DNA from: Bacteroidaceae bacterium
Lineage (GTDB): Bacteria > Bacteroidota > Bacteroidia > Bacteroidales > Bacteroidaceae
Reading direction: 5' to 3'
DNA length: 64,000 nt
Assembly: GCA_017619335.1 (NCBI GenBank)
Contig: JAFZSP010000032.1
Coordinates: 62,001-126,000 of the forward strand
The translations under genes and the position numbers were made by a program. Every line of letters begins with the position of its first letter. Position 1 is the stretch's first letter. Below, one piece after another: positions 1-10,846 of this stretch. The notes beneath the pieces were generated by a model. It ran no database searches. It had not been told where the DNA came from and saw nothing but the letters and a program-made list of their open reading frames with translations.

Positions 1-168
1 ATGCACTTCTATGGGCACGACGTCAATGCCTGGGAACTCTTTGACCTGAAACAGGATCCCCACGAGCTGCACAACCTCTATGGCCAGCCCGGCTACGAAG
101 CACTGCAACGGCAGCTCCACCACCAGCTGGAACTGCTGCAGATACAGTATGACGACCCACAAAGATAA
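1..168 (+). CDS. Sulfatase, C-terminal end only (partial)
   Basis: The reading frame is open from the first base to a TAA at 166-168, giving 55 residues. The segment WELFDLKQDPHELHNLYG is the typical end of a type I sulfatase of the alkaline phosphatase superfamily, where the final beta hairpin states that the substrate is delivered to the D-P-x-E-x-x-N-L motif. Bacteroidales use such secreted sulfatases on sulfated host or plant glycans. The catalytic Cys/Ser region lies upstream of the window, so neither the subfamily nor the substrate can be named. It is 33 nt upstream of gmd on the same strand. Confidence 0.75.
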   Translation: MHFYGHDVNAWELFDLKQDPHELHNLYGQPGYEALQRQLHHQLELLQIQYDDPQR

Positions 169-201
169 ACAAATCACAAACGACAGTTATAAAATACAAC
201 T

Positions 202-1308
202 ATGAAGAAAGCATTAATCACTGGCATCACGGGGCAGGACGGCTCCTTCCTGGCCGAGTTTCTGATTGAGAAAGGATATGAGGTGCATGGCATCCTGCGT
301 CGCAGTTCCAGTTTCAATACGGGGCGAATAGAGCATCTGTATCTGGACGAATGGGTGCGGGACATGCACAAGAAACGCCTCGTTAACCTGCACTGGGGCG
401 ACATGACAGACTCCAGCAGCCTCATCCGCATCATCTCAGAGATCAAGCCCGACGAAATATACAACCTGGCAGCACAGAGTCATGTGAAGGTCTCTTTCGA
501 CGTGCCCGAGTTTACTGCCGATGCCGACGCCATGGGAGTGCTGCGCCTCCTGGAAGCTGTGCGCATCTCAGGGATGGCCGAGAAGTGCCGCATCTATCAA
601 GCCTCCACCTCAGAACTCTTCGGACTGGTGCAGGAAGTGCCGCAGAAGGAAACCACACCGTTCTACCCCCGTAGTCCCTACGGCGTCGCCAAGCTCTACG
701 GCTACTGGATCATGAAGAACTATCGCGAGAGTTACAATATGTACTGCTGCAACGGCATCCTCTTCAACCACGAGAGCGAGCGCCGCGGCGAAACCTTCGT
801 GACACGCAAGATCACCCTTGCTGCCGCGCGCATTGCCCAGGGCTTCCAAGACAAACTCTACCTGGGAAACATGAACGCCTTGCGTGACTGGGGTTATGCC
901 AAGGATTACGTGGAGTGCATGTGGCTCATCCTCCAGCAGGAGAAGCCGGATGACTTCGTGATAGCCACCGGGCAGTACCACACCGTGCGCGAATTCTGCA
1001 CCCTGGCCTTCAAGGAGGTCGGCATAGAGCTCCGCTGGGAAGGCGAAGGCGTAGAGGAGAAGGGTATCTGCGTGAAGGATCATCGAGGCGTTCAAGACTC
1101 TCTTGAGGGGGCTGCCCTCGTGGAAGTGGATCCCAAGTATTTCCGTCCAGCCGAAGTGGAACAGCTCCTCGGAGACCCCACAAAAGCCAAAACCCTGTTA
1201 GGATGGAACCCGCAGAAGACGAGCTTCGAGGAACTCGTCCGCATCATGGTTCAGCACGACATGAAGAAAGTGAAGAAGTTGTACCTCCGTGAACACATGG
1301 ACGACTAA
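202..1308 (+). CDS. gmd: GDP-mannose 4,6-dehydratase
   Basis: Converts GDP-D-mannose to GDP-4-keto-6-deoxy-D-mannose, the first step of GDP-L-fucose synthesis, in the cytoplasm. The 368 residues match the family length. The Rossmann motif T-G-I-T-G-Q-D-G is at residues 7-14, and the short-chain dehydrogenase active site is visible as STSE at 135-138 and Y160-x3-K164 (YGVAK). The segment [17 protein letters not shown] is a family hallmark. The ATG of fcl overlaps the last base of the stop codon (TAATG), so the two enzymes are translationally coupled and make the fucose donor together. Bacteroidales use this donor for surface glycans and for O-glycosylation of secreted proteins. Confidence 0.97.
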   Translation: MKKALITGITGQDGSFLAEFLIEKGYEVHGILRRSSSFNTGRIEHLYLDEWVRDMHKKRLVNLHWGDMTDSSSLIRIISEIKPDEIYNLAAQSHVKVSFDVPEFTADADAMGVLRLLEAVRISGMAEKCRIYQASTSELFGLVQEVPQKETTPFYPRSPYGVAKLYGYWIMKNYRESYNMYCCNGILFNHESERRGETFVTRKITLAAARIAQGFQDKLYLGNMNALRDWGYAKDYVECMWLILQQEKPDDFVIATGQYHTVREFCTLAFKEVGIELRWEGEGVEEKGICVKDHRGVQDSLEGAALVEVDPKYFRPAEVEQLLGDPTKAKTLLGWNPQKTSFEELVRIMVQHDMKKVKKLYLREHMDD

Positions 1309-2249
1309 TGGAAAAGAATAGTAAAATATATGTCGCAGGACATAGAGGTATGGTAGGAAGTGCCATTGTGCGCGAACTCCAGCGGCAGGGCTACAACAAT
1401 ATCATCACCAGAACCCATTCGGAACTGGACCTTACGCGCCAAGACCAAGTAGAGGCCTTCTTCCAGAAAGAGAAGCCCGAGTACGTCTTCCTGGCTGCCG
1501 CCAAAGTGGGCGGCATCATTGCCAATCAGCGTGCCCTGGCCGACTTCATGTACCAGAACATGATTCTGGAGATGAACGTCATTCACGCCGCCTGGCAGAA
1601 CGGCTGCAAGAAATTGGAGTTCCTGGGCAGCAGCTGCATCTACCCGCGTCTGGCACCACAACCCATGAAGGAAGCGTGCCTCCTCACCGGCTCCCTGGAA
1701 CAGACCAACGAGGCCTACGCGCTGGCCAAAATCAGCGGACTGAAGTACTGCGAGTACCTCAACCGCCAGTACGGCACAGACTACATCAGCGTGATGCCCA
1801 CCAACCTCTATGGTCCCAACGACAACTACCACCCCGAGCACAGCCACGTCCTGCCCGCACTCATCCGTCGCTTCCATGAAGCCAAGCTCTCTGGAGCACC
1901 CAGCGTCACCTGTTGGGGCGACGGCAGCCCACTGCGCGAGTTCCTCTATGTAGATGACCTGGCCAACCTCTGCGTGTTCCTGATGAACAACTACAGCGGC
2001 AACGAAACAGTGAACGCGGGCACTGGCAAGGAACTGACGATCAAGGCCCTCACGGAGCTCGTCGCCAAGGTCGTGGGATACAAAGGAAAGATAGAATGGG
2101 ATACCACGCGTCCCAACGGCACACCCCGCAAACTCTTGGACGTCTCCAAGGCCACCGCCCTCGGCTGGACCTACAAAACAGAATTGGAAGACGGCATCCG
2201 CCTTGCCTATCAGGACTTCCTCCATAATCCGATGCGTGCAGAACGTTAG
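1308..2249 (+). CDS. fcl: GDP-L-fucose synthase (epimerase/reductase)
   Basis: Performs the 3,5-epimerisation and NADPH-dependent 4-reduction of the Gmd product, giving GDP-L-fucose. It has 313 residues, with the nucleotide-binding motif GHRGMVGSA at 11-19, the catalytic Ser/Cys region GSSCIYP at about 107-113 and Y137-x3-K141 (YALAK). [15 protein letters not shown] is characteristic of the GMER family. It overlaps the gmd stop by one base. It ends 26 nt before the 3' end of the convergent recO, and no clear terminator is seen between them. Confidence 0.97.
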   Translation: MEKNSKIYVAGHRGMVGSAIVRELQRQGYNNIITRTHSELDLTRQDQVEAFFQKEKPEYVFLAAAKVGGIIANQRALADFMYQNMILEMNVIHAAWQNGCKKLEFLGSSCIYPRLAPQPMKEACLLTGSLEQTNEAYALAKISGLKYCEYLNRQYGTDYISVMPTNLYGPNDNYHPEHSHVLPALIRRFHEAKLSGAPSVTCWGDGSPLREFLYVDDLANLCVFLMNNYSGNETVNAGTGKELTIKALTELVAKVVGYKGKIEWDTTRPNGTPRKLLDVSKATALGWTYKTELEDGIRLAYQDFLHNPMRAER

Positions 2250-2275
2250 GCATCAGAGGCAACACCCGCAGCAGG

Positions 2276-2992
2276 TCACACAGAGAAGACCTCGGCCAGG
2301 ACTTCCAGGCTGCGAAGCGCCGGGAACTCAGGAATGTGCAGACGATAGAACTCGGTGATGAGTTGCAGGGCACGGTTTCGCTGGGCACCATTCAGCCCCA
2401 CGGGACGCATCGTGCGGAAATCCATTCTCAGGAACTTGGGCACCAAAGCCGCCTCTGCCGGACCGATGAAATGCGGATGCAAAGGCTGCGCCGCACAGAA
2501 CGTTGCCGCCATCATATCAAAATAGTCCCCCTCATGCCAGTCATCTGCCAACGGCATGAAACCCAGAAAGCGCGTCAGGTGCAGCAGCAGGACGATGTGG
2601 AAATTCACGTATGACTTCTCAGCCTCATCCAACCACTGCAGCGCGTTCACAAGATACTGGAACAGCGCCGGGTTCTCCTGTTCGTGATGCAATGCCCTGT
2701 AGAGGAACTCTCCCAGGAAAAGGGCCATCGCCGCCTTGTCCGGCACAAAAGGCAGTTGACGCCAAGGCTGCCAGAGACTCAACTCACGTGGTTTCTGCAG
2801 ACTGGCACGTGGATGATGGTCCCAGATGATCTCCACCAGCGAGAGAGGTTGCCAACTGCTGGCCTTCGCACTGGCTCTGCTGCCTCGAGGAGCACGCACC
2901 AGAAAGGACACCGTTCCCGCCGACTCCGTGAAAATGTCCACGATGAGTTGCGAGTCACTGTAACGAAGGGTGTGAAGGACCAGACCGTGCAT
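2276..2992 (-). CDS. recO: DNA repair protein RecO
   Basis: RecO loads RecA at gaps together with RecR (RecFOR pathway). The 238-residue product has the N-terminal OB-fold signature (GLVLHTLRYSDSQLIVDIFTE, then a basic loop RAPRGSRASAK) and the helical C-terminal half. The open frame continues 76 codons upstream, but that extension is low-complexity and crosses a tRNA promoter. The start at 2992 gives the standard RecO N terminus (M-x-G-L-V-L-H-T). The zinc Cys cluster of some RecO proteins is absent. Directly upstream of the ATG lie 7-bp repeats (CTCAACT on the coding strand), so the translation initiation region is built from repeat DNA. Confidence 0.93.
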   Translation of the reverse strand: MHGLVLHTLRYSDSQLIVDIFTESAGTVSFLVRAPRGSRASAKASSWQPLSLVEIIWDHHPRASLQKPRELSLWQPWRQLPFVPDKAAMALFLGEFLYRALHHEQENPALFQYLVNALQWLDEAEKSYVNFHIVLLLHLTRFLGFMPLADDWHEGDYFDMMAATFCAAQPLHPHFIGPAEAALVPKFLRMDFRTMRPVGLNGAQRNRALQLITEFYRLHIPEFPALRSLEVLAEVFSV

Positions 2993-3022
2993 GGGAGAGT
3001 TGAGAGTTGAGGGTTTAGCGCT
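2993..3022 (-). repeat. Heptamer array upstream of recO
   Basis: On the minus strand, copies of the 7-mer CTCAACT and the variant CTAAACC run up to the CTCCC that precedes the recO ATG. The array occupies the ribosome-binding region of recO. It belongs to the repeat family described in the findings. Confidence 0.7.
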
Positions 3023-3129
3023 TAGCGTGTAAAAAACCGTATTTCGAGCGCAAAAATAGTGCAAAAAGCTGAAAAGAGAGCAATCTTTCCATGAAAATTG
3101 CACCTTTTTGCACTTTTTTCCCTGAAAAG

Positions 3130-3161
3130 TTTGGTGGGTAACGATTTTTGCCGTACCTTTG
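3130..3161 (+). promoter_or_regulatory. Promoter of tRNA-Glu / rpsT
   Basis: TTTG at 3130-3133, 20 nt, then TACCTTTG at 3154-3161. This matches the Bacteroidetes primary-sigma pattern TTTG-N19-21-TAnnTTTG. The tRNA starts about 50 nt downstream. Confidence 0.8.
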
Positions 3162-3213
3162 CACCCGCAAATCACGAGAAATCGCTTCTTAGTGTCGTGA
3201 TTCAAGCAAGGCC

Positions 3214-3285
3214 GGTCCATTCGTCTATCGGTTAGGACGAGAGATTTTCATTCTCTAAAGAGCAGTTCGACTCTGCTATGGACTA
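3214..3285 (+). tRNA. tRNA-Glu (UUC)
   Basis: A 72-nt cloverleaf: acceptor GGTCCAT pairs with ATGGACT (first pair G-U), discriminator A. The anticodon loop TTTTCAT carries TTC between the AGAGA and TCTCT arms, and the T loop is GTTCGACTC. CCA is not encoded. rpsT follows after 30 nt, probably in the same transcript. Confidence 0.95.
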
Positions 3286-3315
3286 CAAGTTAAACGTAAT
3301 AATTGTAAAATTGAA

Positions 3316-3570
3316 ATGGCAAATCATAAGTCATCTGTAAAAAGAATCCGTCAGGAGCAGAAGCGTCGTCTTCACAACCGCTACTACGCTAAGGCAATGC
3401 GTGCAGCAGTTCGTAAGCTCCGTGCTACCACCGAAAAGGCCGAGGCAGAACAGCAGTTCCCCGCTGTGCAAAAGATGTTGGACAAACTGGCAAAGACAAA
3501 CCTCATTCACAAGAATAAGGCTTCTAATCTCAAGTCTAAGCTCGCCCGTCACATCCAGAAGCTCGGCTGA
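3316..3570 (+). CDS. rpsT: 30S ribosomal protein S20
   Basis: An 84-residue, Lys/Arg-rich helical protein that binds 16S rRNA during early 30S assembly. [24 protein letters not shown] is the standard S20 N terminus, and the length is normal. It is preceded by tRNA-Glu and followed by an intrinsic terminator at 3668-3700. Confidence 0.97.
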   Translation: MANHKSSVKRIRQEQKRRLHNRYYAKAMRAAVRKLRATTEKAEAEQQFPAVQKMLDKLAKTNLIHKNKASNLKSKLARHIQKLG

Positions 3571-3667
3571 GTCCATTAGCATCATCCTCCCGTCCGTTTG
3601 AGCTTTTTAACCTTAATGCTCAAACGTAGTCCATAGCAAACACATAGATTTCTGTTTTTTTAAAGTT

Positions 3668-3700
3668 GAGCAGTGTGCCGTGAGGTACGCTGCTCTTTTT
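3668..3700 (+). terminator. Intrinsic terminator after rpsT
   Basis: GAGCAGTGTGCC and GGTACGCTGCTC pair (12 bp with G-U pairs) around a short GTGA loop, followed by five Ts. Confidence 0.8.
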
Positions 3701-3731
3701 CTGTGCAGAAATCCCATCTCAAATATAGGTT

Positions 3732-3749
3732 CGCACGCGCACGCGCGTG
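3732..3749. other. 18-bp alternating pyrimidine-purine tract upstream of gyrB
   Basis: From 3732 to 3749 every step alternates pyrimidine and purine, with all dinucleotides CG, CA or TG. Such tracts favour Z-DNA under negative supercoiling. It lies about 75 bp upstream of the gyrB -7 element. Any regulatory role is inference. Confidence 0.4.
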
Positions 3750-3780
3750 AAAAGATGTGAAAAAACACCCTTCTTCATGA

Positions 3781-5844
<2,064 letters not shown>

Positions 5845-5858
5845 TGCGCTACTGAACC

Positions 5859-5900
5859 ATGAGCCTGTGTTCGTGCCTCCACGAGCACAGGTTCATTTTT
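5859..5900 (+). terminator. Intrinsic terminator after gyrB
   Basis: A 17-bp stem with three G-U pairs (arms 5859-5875 and 5880-5896), a 4-nt loop and a T tract ending at 5900. Confidence 0.85.
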
Positions 5901-5969
5901 AATGAGGAGAAACATAGATATTGTGTTTGTCACAGTAGTTAAGGAGATTAACAAGAAATAGATTCATAA

Positions 5970-8255
5970 ATGAAAGCAATGATTCAATGGCTGACAGGCA
6001 GAGCCAAGAGCTGCCTGATGATAGCGCTGACAATACCGGCCTTTTTGGGTTTGCAGGCCGACGAGGGCATGTGGCTGCTGGGCCGCACAGACCCCAAGGC
6101 GATGGCTGTGGCCCATCAATTAGGGTTGCAACTGACAGATGCACAACTGTATGGCGAAGACGGCACCAGTCTAAAGGATTGCGTGGTGGATTTCGGCGAT
6201 TACTGCTCGGGCGTCATCGTCTCCAAGGACGGCCTGCTGTTCACCAACCATCACTGCGGCTATCGTGCCATACAGCAGTTGTCTTCCACACAGGACGACA
6301 TCCTCGACAATGGATTCGTAGCCCGCAGCCGTGAAGAAGAACGGCCTGTAGAAGGACTTTACGTGAAAATCTGGCAGCGTACAGAGGATATCACCGATTT
6401 GGTGAACCAGCGCCTGAAGGATGTTTATGACGACCCTGCGAATGGTCGCAAGCTCGGAAAGAAGCGTGAGGCAGTGCTTTACAATGAGCACGTAGGTCGA
6501 ATCCTGATGGAATGTGCCAACAAGGCACAGGGCAAAGCACGTGACGATGGACAGAAAGGTATCGTCTGTGAGGCCAAAGCTTTCTACGGCGGCAAACAGT
6601 ACCTGCTGAACTACTATCGTCAGTATGACGACGTGCGACTGGTATTTACAGTTCCACAGTCCCTGGGTAAATTCGGCGGCGACACAGACAACTGGATGTG
6701 GCCCCGTCAGGCAGCCGATTTCAGCGTCTTTCGCATCTATGCCGACTCCCTCGGCCAGCCAGCCCCTTACAACCAGGAAAACGTTCCCATGCAGCCTAAG
6801 CGCTGGGCACAAGTAAGCCTCGCCGGTTATGATCAAGGCACCTACTGCATGACCATCGGCTACCCCGCCAGCACCAGCCGTTACTTGAGCAGTTACGGCA
6901 TCAATGAGCGTGTGAACGTTAACAATATCCCTTTAATCCAGGTGCGTGGCAAGAAACAGGAGGTCTGGCAACGATGGATGCGAGAAGATAGAAGCGTGGG
7001 CATTAAATATGCCACAAAGTACGCCAGCAGCAGCAACTATTGGAAGAACTCACAGGGCATGAACGAGGCTGTGGAGCGACTGGGTATCATCCACCAGAAG
7101 CAGCAGCGCGAGCAGAATGTACGTAGCTGGTTCTCTCGTAACAAGGATACAAAAGAACGATTCTCACAGATGTTTCCAAACCTGAAAAAGTCTTACAAAG
7201 CACGTCAAAAAGCCCGCTATGCCAGCGGCTTCTGCAATGAGACCTTCTCCCGCGGTATCGAAATCGTCACACTGGCTGGATTGGCTGGACAGTATTTCTC
7301 CGACAAGACCAGCGAATGGCAGCGGAAAAGCATTGACGAAAGGATGAGAGCCATCTACAAGGACTACGTCCCACAGCTGGATGAAGAGGTGATGGCTGTG
7401 CTCTTAGAGAACTACGTACAGCAGGTCAACAGCCGTTTTCTGCCACGCTTCTACAAAGACATAAAAAAGAAATTCGGAGGAGACTACAAACGCTATGCCC
7501 ACTATGTTTTCGAGAACTCACGACTCACCTCTTTAGAGAAGTGGGAGGAACTGCGCAGCCAGCGCTTGCCCGTAGTAAACACTTCTGATCCGGAACTGAA
7601 GACTCAGGCCTCTGGCGACTCTGTGATGGACAAGGCTCAGCTCTATAAAGATCCGGCAAACGTCATTGCCTACGAGACCTCTCGAATGATCAAGCAGCAG
7701 ATACAGAAACCGTTACAAGAGTCGGCACCTATCATCCGGCACAACGAAAACCTGCTAACACAGGCCGTTTTGGAAATGGAACAGGAAAAACCGCATTATA
7801 GCGACGCCAACTTCACGCAGCGCATGAGCTTTGGTATCGTCAGCGACTACACGAACGCTGGTACGCATCACGACTTCCAGACCTCAATGCCCTCTCTCAT
7901 TGCCAAAATCGAGAACGGACGTGACAACCCGGATTACGCCATGCAACAGGAAATCCTCAACCTCTTGAAATCGGGCGACTACGGACGTTATGCAGAACCT
8001 CGCACCAAACAGCTGCCTCTTTGTTTCCTTACCACCAACGACATCACAGGAGGCAACAGCGGATCGCCAATGTTCAACGGAAAGGGCGAGCTCATCGGCC
8101 TTGCTTTTGATGGTAATTGGGACGCTCTCTCAAACGACATCAGCTTCGATGCGAGCCTCACCCGTTGCATCGGCGTTGACATACGATTCGTCCTCTGGCT
8201 TATGGAAAAATGGGGACACGCAGACCATCTCATCCGCGAAATAAATCCTCAATAA
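5970..8255 (+). CDS. S46 family dipeptidyl peptidase, DPP7-like
   Basis: Secreted or periplasmic serine exopeptidase that releases dipeptides from the N terminus of peptides; asaccharolytic and proteolytic Bacteroidales feed on these. The 761 residues include an N-terminal hydrophobic export signal (residues 14-29). The trypsin-like catalytic His is H95 in FTNHHCGY, and the nucleophile is S697 in GGNSGSPMFNG. Eighteen residues after the Ser stands Gly715. In this family Gly at this place is typical of DPP7 (hydrophobic P1), whereas DPP11 (Asp/Glu P1) has Arg. The specificity assignment rests on that one residue and is inference. The NUDIX gene starts 2 nt after the stop, so the two are probably cotranscribed. 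Confidence 0.93.
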   Translation: MKAMIQWLTGRAKSCLMIALTIPAFLGLQADEGMWLLGRTDPKAMAVAHQLGLQLTDAQLYGEDGTSLKDCVVDFGDYCSGVIVSKDGLLFTNHHCGYRAIQQLSSTQDDILDNGFVARSREEERPVEGLYVKIWQRTEDITDLVNQRLKDVYDDPANGRKLGKKREAVLYNEHVGRILMECANKAQGKARDDGQKGIVCEAKAFYGGKQYLLNYYRQYDDVRLVFTVPQSLGKFGGDTDNWMWPRQAADFSVFRIYADSLGQPAPYNQENVPMQPKRWAQVSLAGYDQGTYCMTIGYPASTSRYLSSYGINERVNVNNIPLIQVRGKKQEVWQRWMREDRSVGIKYATKYASSSNYWKNSQGMNEAVERLGIIHQKQQREQNVRSWFSRNKDTKERFSQMFPNLKKSYKARQKARYASGFCNETFSRGIEIVTLAGLAGQYFSDKTSEWQRKSIDERMRAIYKDYVPQLDEEVMAVLLENYVQQVNSRFLPRFYKDIKKKFGGDYKRYAHYVFENSRLTSLEKWEELRSQRLPVVNTSDPELKTQASGDSVMDKAQLYKDPANVIAYETSRMIKQQIQKPLQESAPIIRHNENLLTQAVLEMEQEKPHYSDANFTQRMSFGIVSDYTNAGTHHDFQTSMPSLIAKIENGRDNPDYAMQQEILNLLKSGDYGRYAEPRTKQLPLCFLTTNDITGGNSGSPMFNGKGELIGLAFDGNWDALSNDISFDASLTRCIGVDIRFVLWLMEKWGHADHLIREINPQ

Positions 8256-8257
8256 GT

Positions 8258-8848
8258 ATGCACCCGTTAGAGCAATTCAAGTACTGCCCCAAATGTGGAT
8301 CGCCCCGCTTCGTGGAGCACAACCAGAAGTCCAAGCACTGTGAGGCATGCGGCTTCACCTATTATATTAATCCGTCTGCTGCCACAGTGGCGCTCATCGA
8401 GCGTGAAGTGCAAACAGATGATATTTCCCATCCTCATGTGGAGTGGTGTGTCGTTCGCCGTGCCAAGGAGCCCGCCAAGGGAACATTGGATTTGCCGGGT
8501 GGTTTCTCGGACCTCTATGAAACCAGCGAGGAGGGCGTCATCCGCGAGGTCAAGGAAGAGACTGGACTGGATGTGGAGCGCGTGGAGTTCCTCTTCTCGC
8601 TACCCAACCAGTATGAGTATTCCAGCTTCACCGTCCACACAATGGATATGTTCTATCGCTGTCATGTGAACCCCTCCTCTTGCGGCGAAGCCCGTGCTGC
8701 CGATGATGCCGCCGAGCTCCTATGGATCAGTCCCAAGGACCTGAAAGCCGAGGACTTTGGACTGCTCAGCGTGCGACGCGGCGTGCAGCGCCTTTTGGCT
8801 GCCTACGAGGGCACTTTTTCAGCAGAAAAGCGGGAAAATACACCTTAA
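8258..8848 (+). CDS. Zinc-ribbon NUDIX hydrolase
   Basis: A 196-residue protein starting at the ATG 2 nt after the peptidase stop; an upstream in-frame ATG lies inside that gene and is less likely. A zinc ribbon (CPKCG at about 9-13, CEACG at about 28-32) precedes a NUDIX domain. Its NUDIX box is GGFSDLYETSEEGVIREVKE followed by ETGL, containing the R-E-x2-E-E metal site. Zinc-ribbon NUDIX proteins include NADH pyrophosphatases (NudC) and uncharacterised nucleoside-diphosphate hydrolases. The NudC-specific SQPWPFPxS segment is absent, so the substrate is left open. Confidence 0.88.
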   Translation: MHPLEQFKYCPKCGSPRFVEHNQKSKHCEACGFTYYINPSAATVALIEREVQTDDISHPHVEWCVVRRAKEPAKGTLDLPGGFSDLYETSEEGVIREVKEETGLDVERVEFLFSLPNQYEYSSFTVHTMDMFYRCHVNPSSCGEARAADDAAELLWISPKDLKAEDFGLLSVRRGVQRLLAAYEGTFSAEKRENTP

Positions 8849-8880
8849 TAATATAAAAAAGCAAAAAAGTTGCTGATTTT

Positions 8881-8912
8881 CTTGGCGGTTTAAGGAATTT
8901 GCAGTACTTTTG
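8881..8912 (+). promoter_or_regulatory. Promoter of the rimP-nusA-infB operon
   Basis: CTTG at 8881-8884, 20 nt, then TACTTTTG at 8905-8912, one mismatch from consensus. The roughly 70-nt leader contains a hairpin between GAAGCGA and TCGCTTC ahead of rimP. Confidence 0.65.
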
Positions 8913-8990
8913 CCACGCAATTGAGGAAGCGAGGGGCCGCAGGGTTCTTCGCTTCACTCTTAGAAGACTCAATAAGAAAAATACTACAGT

Positions 8991-9458
8991 ATGATTGAAC
9001 AAACAAAGGTTAAAGCCCTGGTAGAGCAATGGCTCAACGGCAAAGAGTACTTCCTGACCGACCTCACAGTGACGCCGGATGACTGCATCACGGTGGAAAT
9101 TGACCATGCCGACGGCGTATGGATTGAGGACTGCGTGCAGCTGTCACGCTTCATAGAGCAGCACCTCTCAAGAGACGAGGAGGACTATGAGCTGGAAGTA
9201 GGCAGCGCCGGGCTGGGGCAGCCGTTCAAGGTGCTGCGCCAGTGGGTTAACCATGTGGGTAAGCAAGTGGAAATCATTACCGCTGACGGGCGCAAACTGA
9301 AAGGCATCCTTCGCGAAGCCGATGCCCAGCACATCATCCTCGCCACCCGCCAGAAAGTGCAGGTGGAAGGACGCAAACGCCCCATCACACAAGAGGTGGA
9401 GCTGGACCTGCCCGCCAGCGAAGTGAAGAGTGGCAGATACATCATCGATTTCAAATAA
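8991..9458 (+). CDS. rimP: Ribosome maturation factor RimP
   Basis: A 155-residue protein needed for 30S maturation. The N-terminal domain shows the family pattern of an acidic, secretion-independent alpha/beta fold (DDCITVEIDHADGVWIEDCVQLSRFIEQHL) and the linker motif YELEVGSAGLGQPFK, the counterpart of YxLEVSSPGLDRPL. The C-terminal part is an Sm-like barrel. Position immediately before nusA and infB is the conserved rimP-nusA-infB order; the gap to nusA is 15 nt. Confidence 0.93.
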   Translation: MIEQTKVKALVEQWLNGKEYFLTDLTVTPDDCITVEIDHADGVWIEDCVQLSRFIEQHLSRDEEDYELEVGSAGLGQPFKVLRQWVNHVGKQVEIITADGRKLKGILREADAQHIILATRQKVQVEGRKRPITQEVELDLPASEVKSGRYIIDFK

Positions 9459-9473
9459 TCAAAAAATATTTTC

Positions 9474-10769
9474 ATGGCAAAGAAACAAAACAACGCACTC
9501 ATTGAAACTTTCGCAGAGTTCAAAGAGACCAAAAACATCGACCGCGCCACACTTGTGAGCGTGCTCGAGGAGAGCTTCCGCAGCGTCATTGCAAAGATGC
9601 TGGGCTCCGACGAGAACTATGACGTCATCGTGAATCCGGACAAGGGCGACTTCGAAATTTATCGAAACCGCACCGTAGTGGAAGACGGAGAAGTCACAGA
9701 CCCCAACATGCAAATCTCTCTCTCTGAGGCACAAAAGATTGCTGATGACTATGAGGTGGGCGAGGACGTCTCAGAACCTGTGGATTTCTCTCAGTTCGGA
9801 CGTCGCGCCATCCTCACCCTGCGTCAGACACTGGCCTCCAAGATCCTGGAGTTGGAGCATGATGCCCTCTACAACAAATACAAGGAGAAAGTGGGCGAGA
9901 TCATCGCTGCCGAAGTCTATCAGGTCTGGCACAAGGAAATCCTGCTCCTGGACGAGGACGGCAACGAACTGCTGCTACCAAAGAATGAACAGATTCCAGG
10001 CGATTTCTTCCGCAAGGGAGAGCCCGCTCGCGCCGTCGTGGCTCGCGTGGACAACAGCACTGGCAACCCCAAAATTATCCTCTCACGCACCAGCCCCGTT
10101 TTCCTGCAGCGACTCTTGGAGAACGAGGTGCCCGAGATCGCAGAAGGCATTATCGCCATCCGCAAGATTGCCCGCATCCCTGGAGATCGCGCCAAAATTG
10201 CTGTGGAGAGCTTTGATGACCGCATCGACCCCGTCGGAGCTTGCGTGGGCGTTCGCGGAAGCCGTGTGCACGGTATCGTCAGAGAGCTGCGTGGCGAGAA
10301 CCTCGATGTCATCCAGTGGACCAGCAACCCGCAGCTGCTCATCGCTCGTGCACTCGGTCCTGCTGAAGTCAACAGCATCAATCTCGACCCCGAAACCAAG
10401 CACTGCGAGGTCTATCTGAATCCCGATCAAGTCAGCCTCGCCATTGGTAAGGGCGGTATGAACATCCGTTTGGCTTCCATGCTGACAGATACAGTCATTG
10501 ATGTCTATCGTGAACTGCCCGAGGGCGAAGAAGAGGAGTTGGAGGACGACATCCACTTGGACGACTTCAAGGACGAGATTGACGAGTGGGTCATCGAGGA
10601 ACTGAAAAAGAATGGCTGGACGACGGCCCGTTCCGTCCTGGAAGCACCACGTGATATGCTCGTGCAGAAAGCCGACCTTGAAGAGGAAACGGTGGATGAG
10701 GTGCTGAGTATCCTGCGTGCAGAATTCCCTGAAGACGAGGAAGAGGCTGGGGCCTCAGTTGAAAGTTAA
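9474..10769 (+). CDS. nusA: Transcription termination/antitermination factor NusA
   Basis: Binds RNA polymerase and nascent RNA to modulate pausing, termination and antitermination. Its 431 residues comprise the N-terminal polymerase-binding domain (about 1-140), an S1 domain with the RVDNSTGNPKIILSRTSP motif, and two KH domains (VGVRGSRVHGIVRELRGENLDV; then QVSLAIGKGGMNIRLAS, with GKGG in place of GxxG). An acidic tail follows. The last codons (GTTGAAAGTTAA, encoding V-E-S-stop) are an inverted copy of the CTTTCAA heptamer that is arrayed just downstream, so repeat DNA supplies this protein's C terminus. Confidence 0.96.
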   Translation: MAKKQNNALIETFAEFKETKNIDRATLVSVLEESFRSVIAKMLGSDENYDVIVNPDKGDFEIYRNRTVVEDGEVTDPNMQISLSEAQKIADDYEVGEDVSEPVDFSQFGRRAILTLRQTLASKILELEHDALYNKYKEKVGEIIAAEVYQVWHKEILLLDEDGNELLLPKNEQIPGDFFRKGEPARAVVARVDNSTGNPKIILSRTSPVFLQRLLENEVPEIAEGIIAIRKIARIPGDRAKIAVESFDDRIDPVGACVGVRGSRVHGIVRELRGENLDVIQWTSNPQLLIARALGPAEVNSINLDPETKHCEVYLNPDQVSLAIGKGGMNIRLASMLTDTVIDVYRELPEGEEEELEDDIHLDDFKDEIDEWVIEELKKNGWTTARSVLEAPRDMLVQKADLEEETVDEVLSILRAEFPEDEEEAGASVES

Positions 10770-10805
10770 CGCTCCGTTCGAGCGGGAATACCTGCTCTAA
10801 GAGAT

Positions 10806-10833
10806 CTTTCAACTTTCCACTTTCAACTTTCAA
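10806..10833 (+). repeat. Heptamer array between nusA and infB
   Basis: Four exact-register 7-mers: CTTTCAA, CTTTCCA, CTTTCAA, CTTTCAA. An inverted copy sits at the nusA stop (10759-10769), so the transcript can fold back between the two genes. Confidence 0.85.
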
Positions 10834-10846
10834 TTAATAACAGTTT

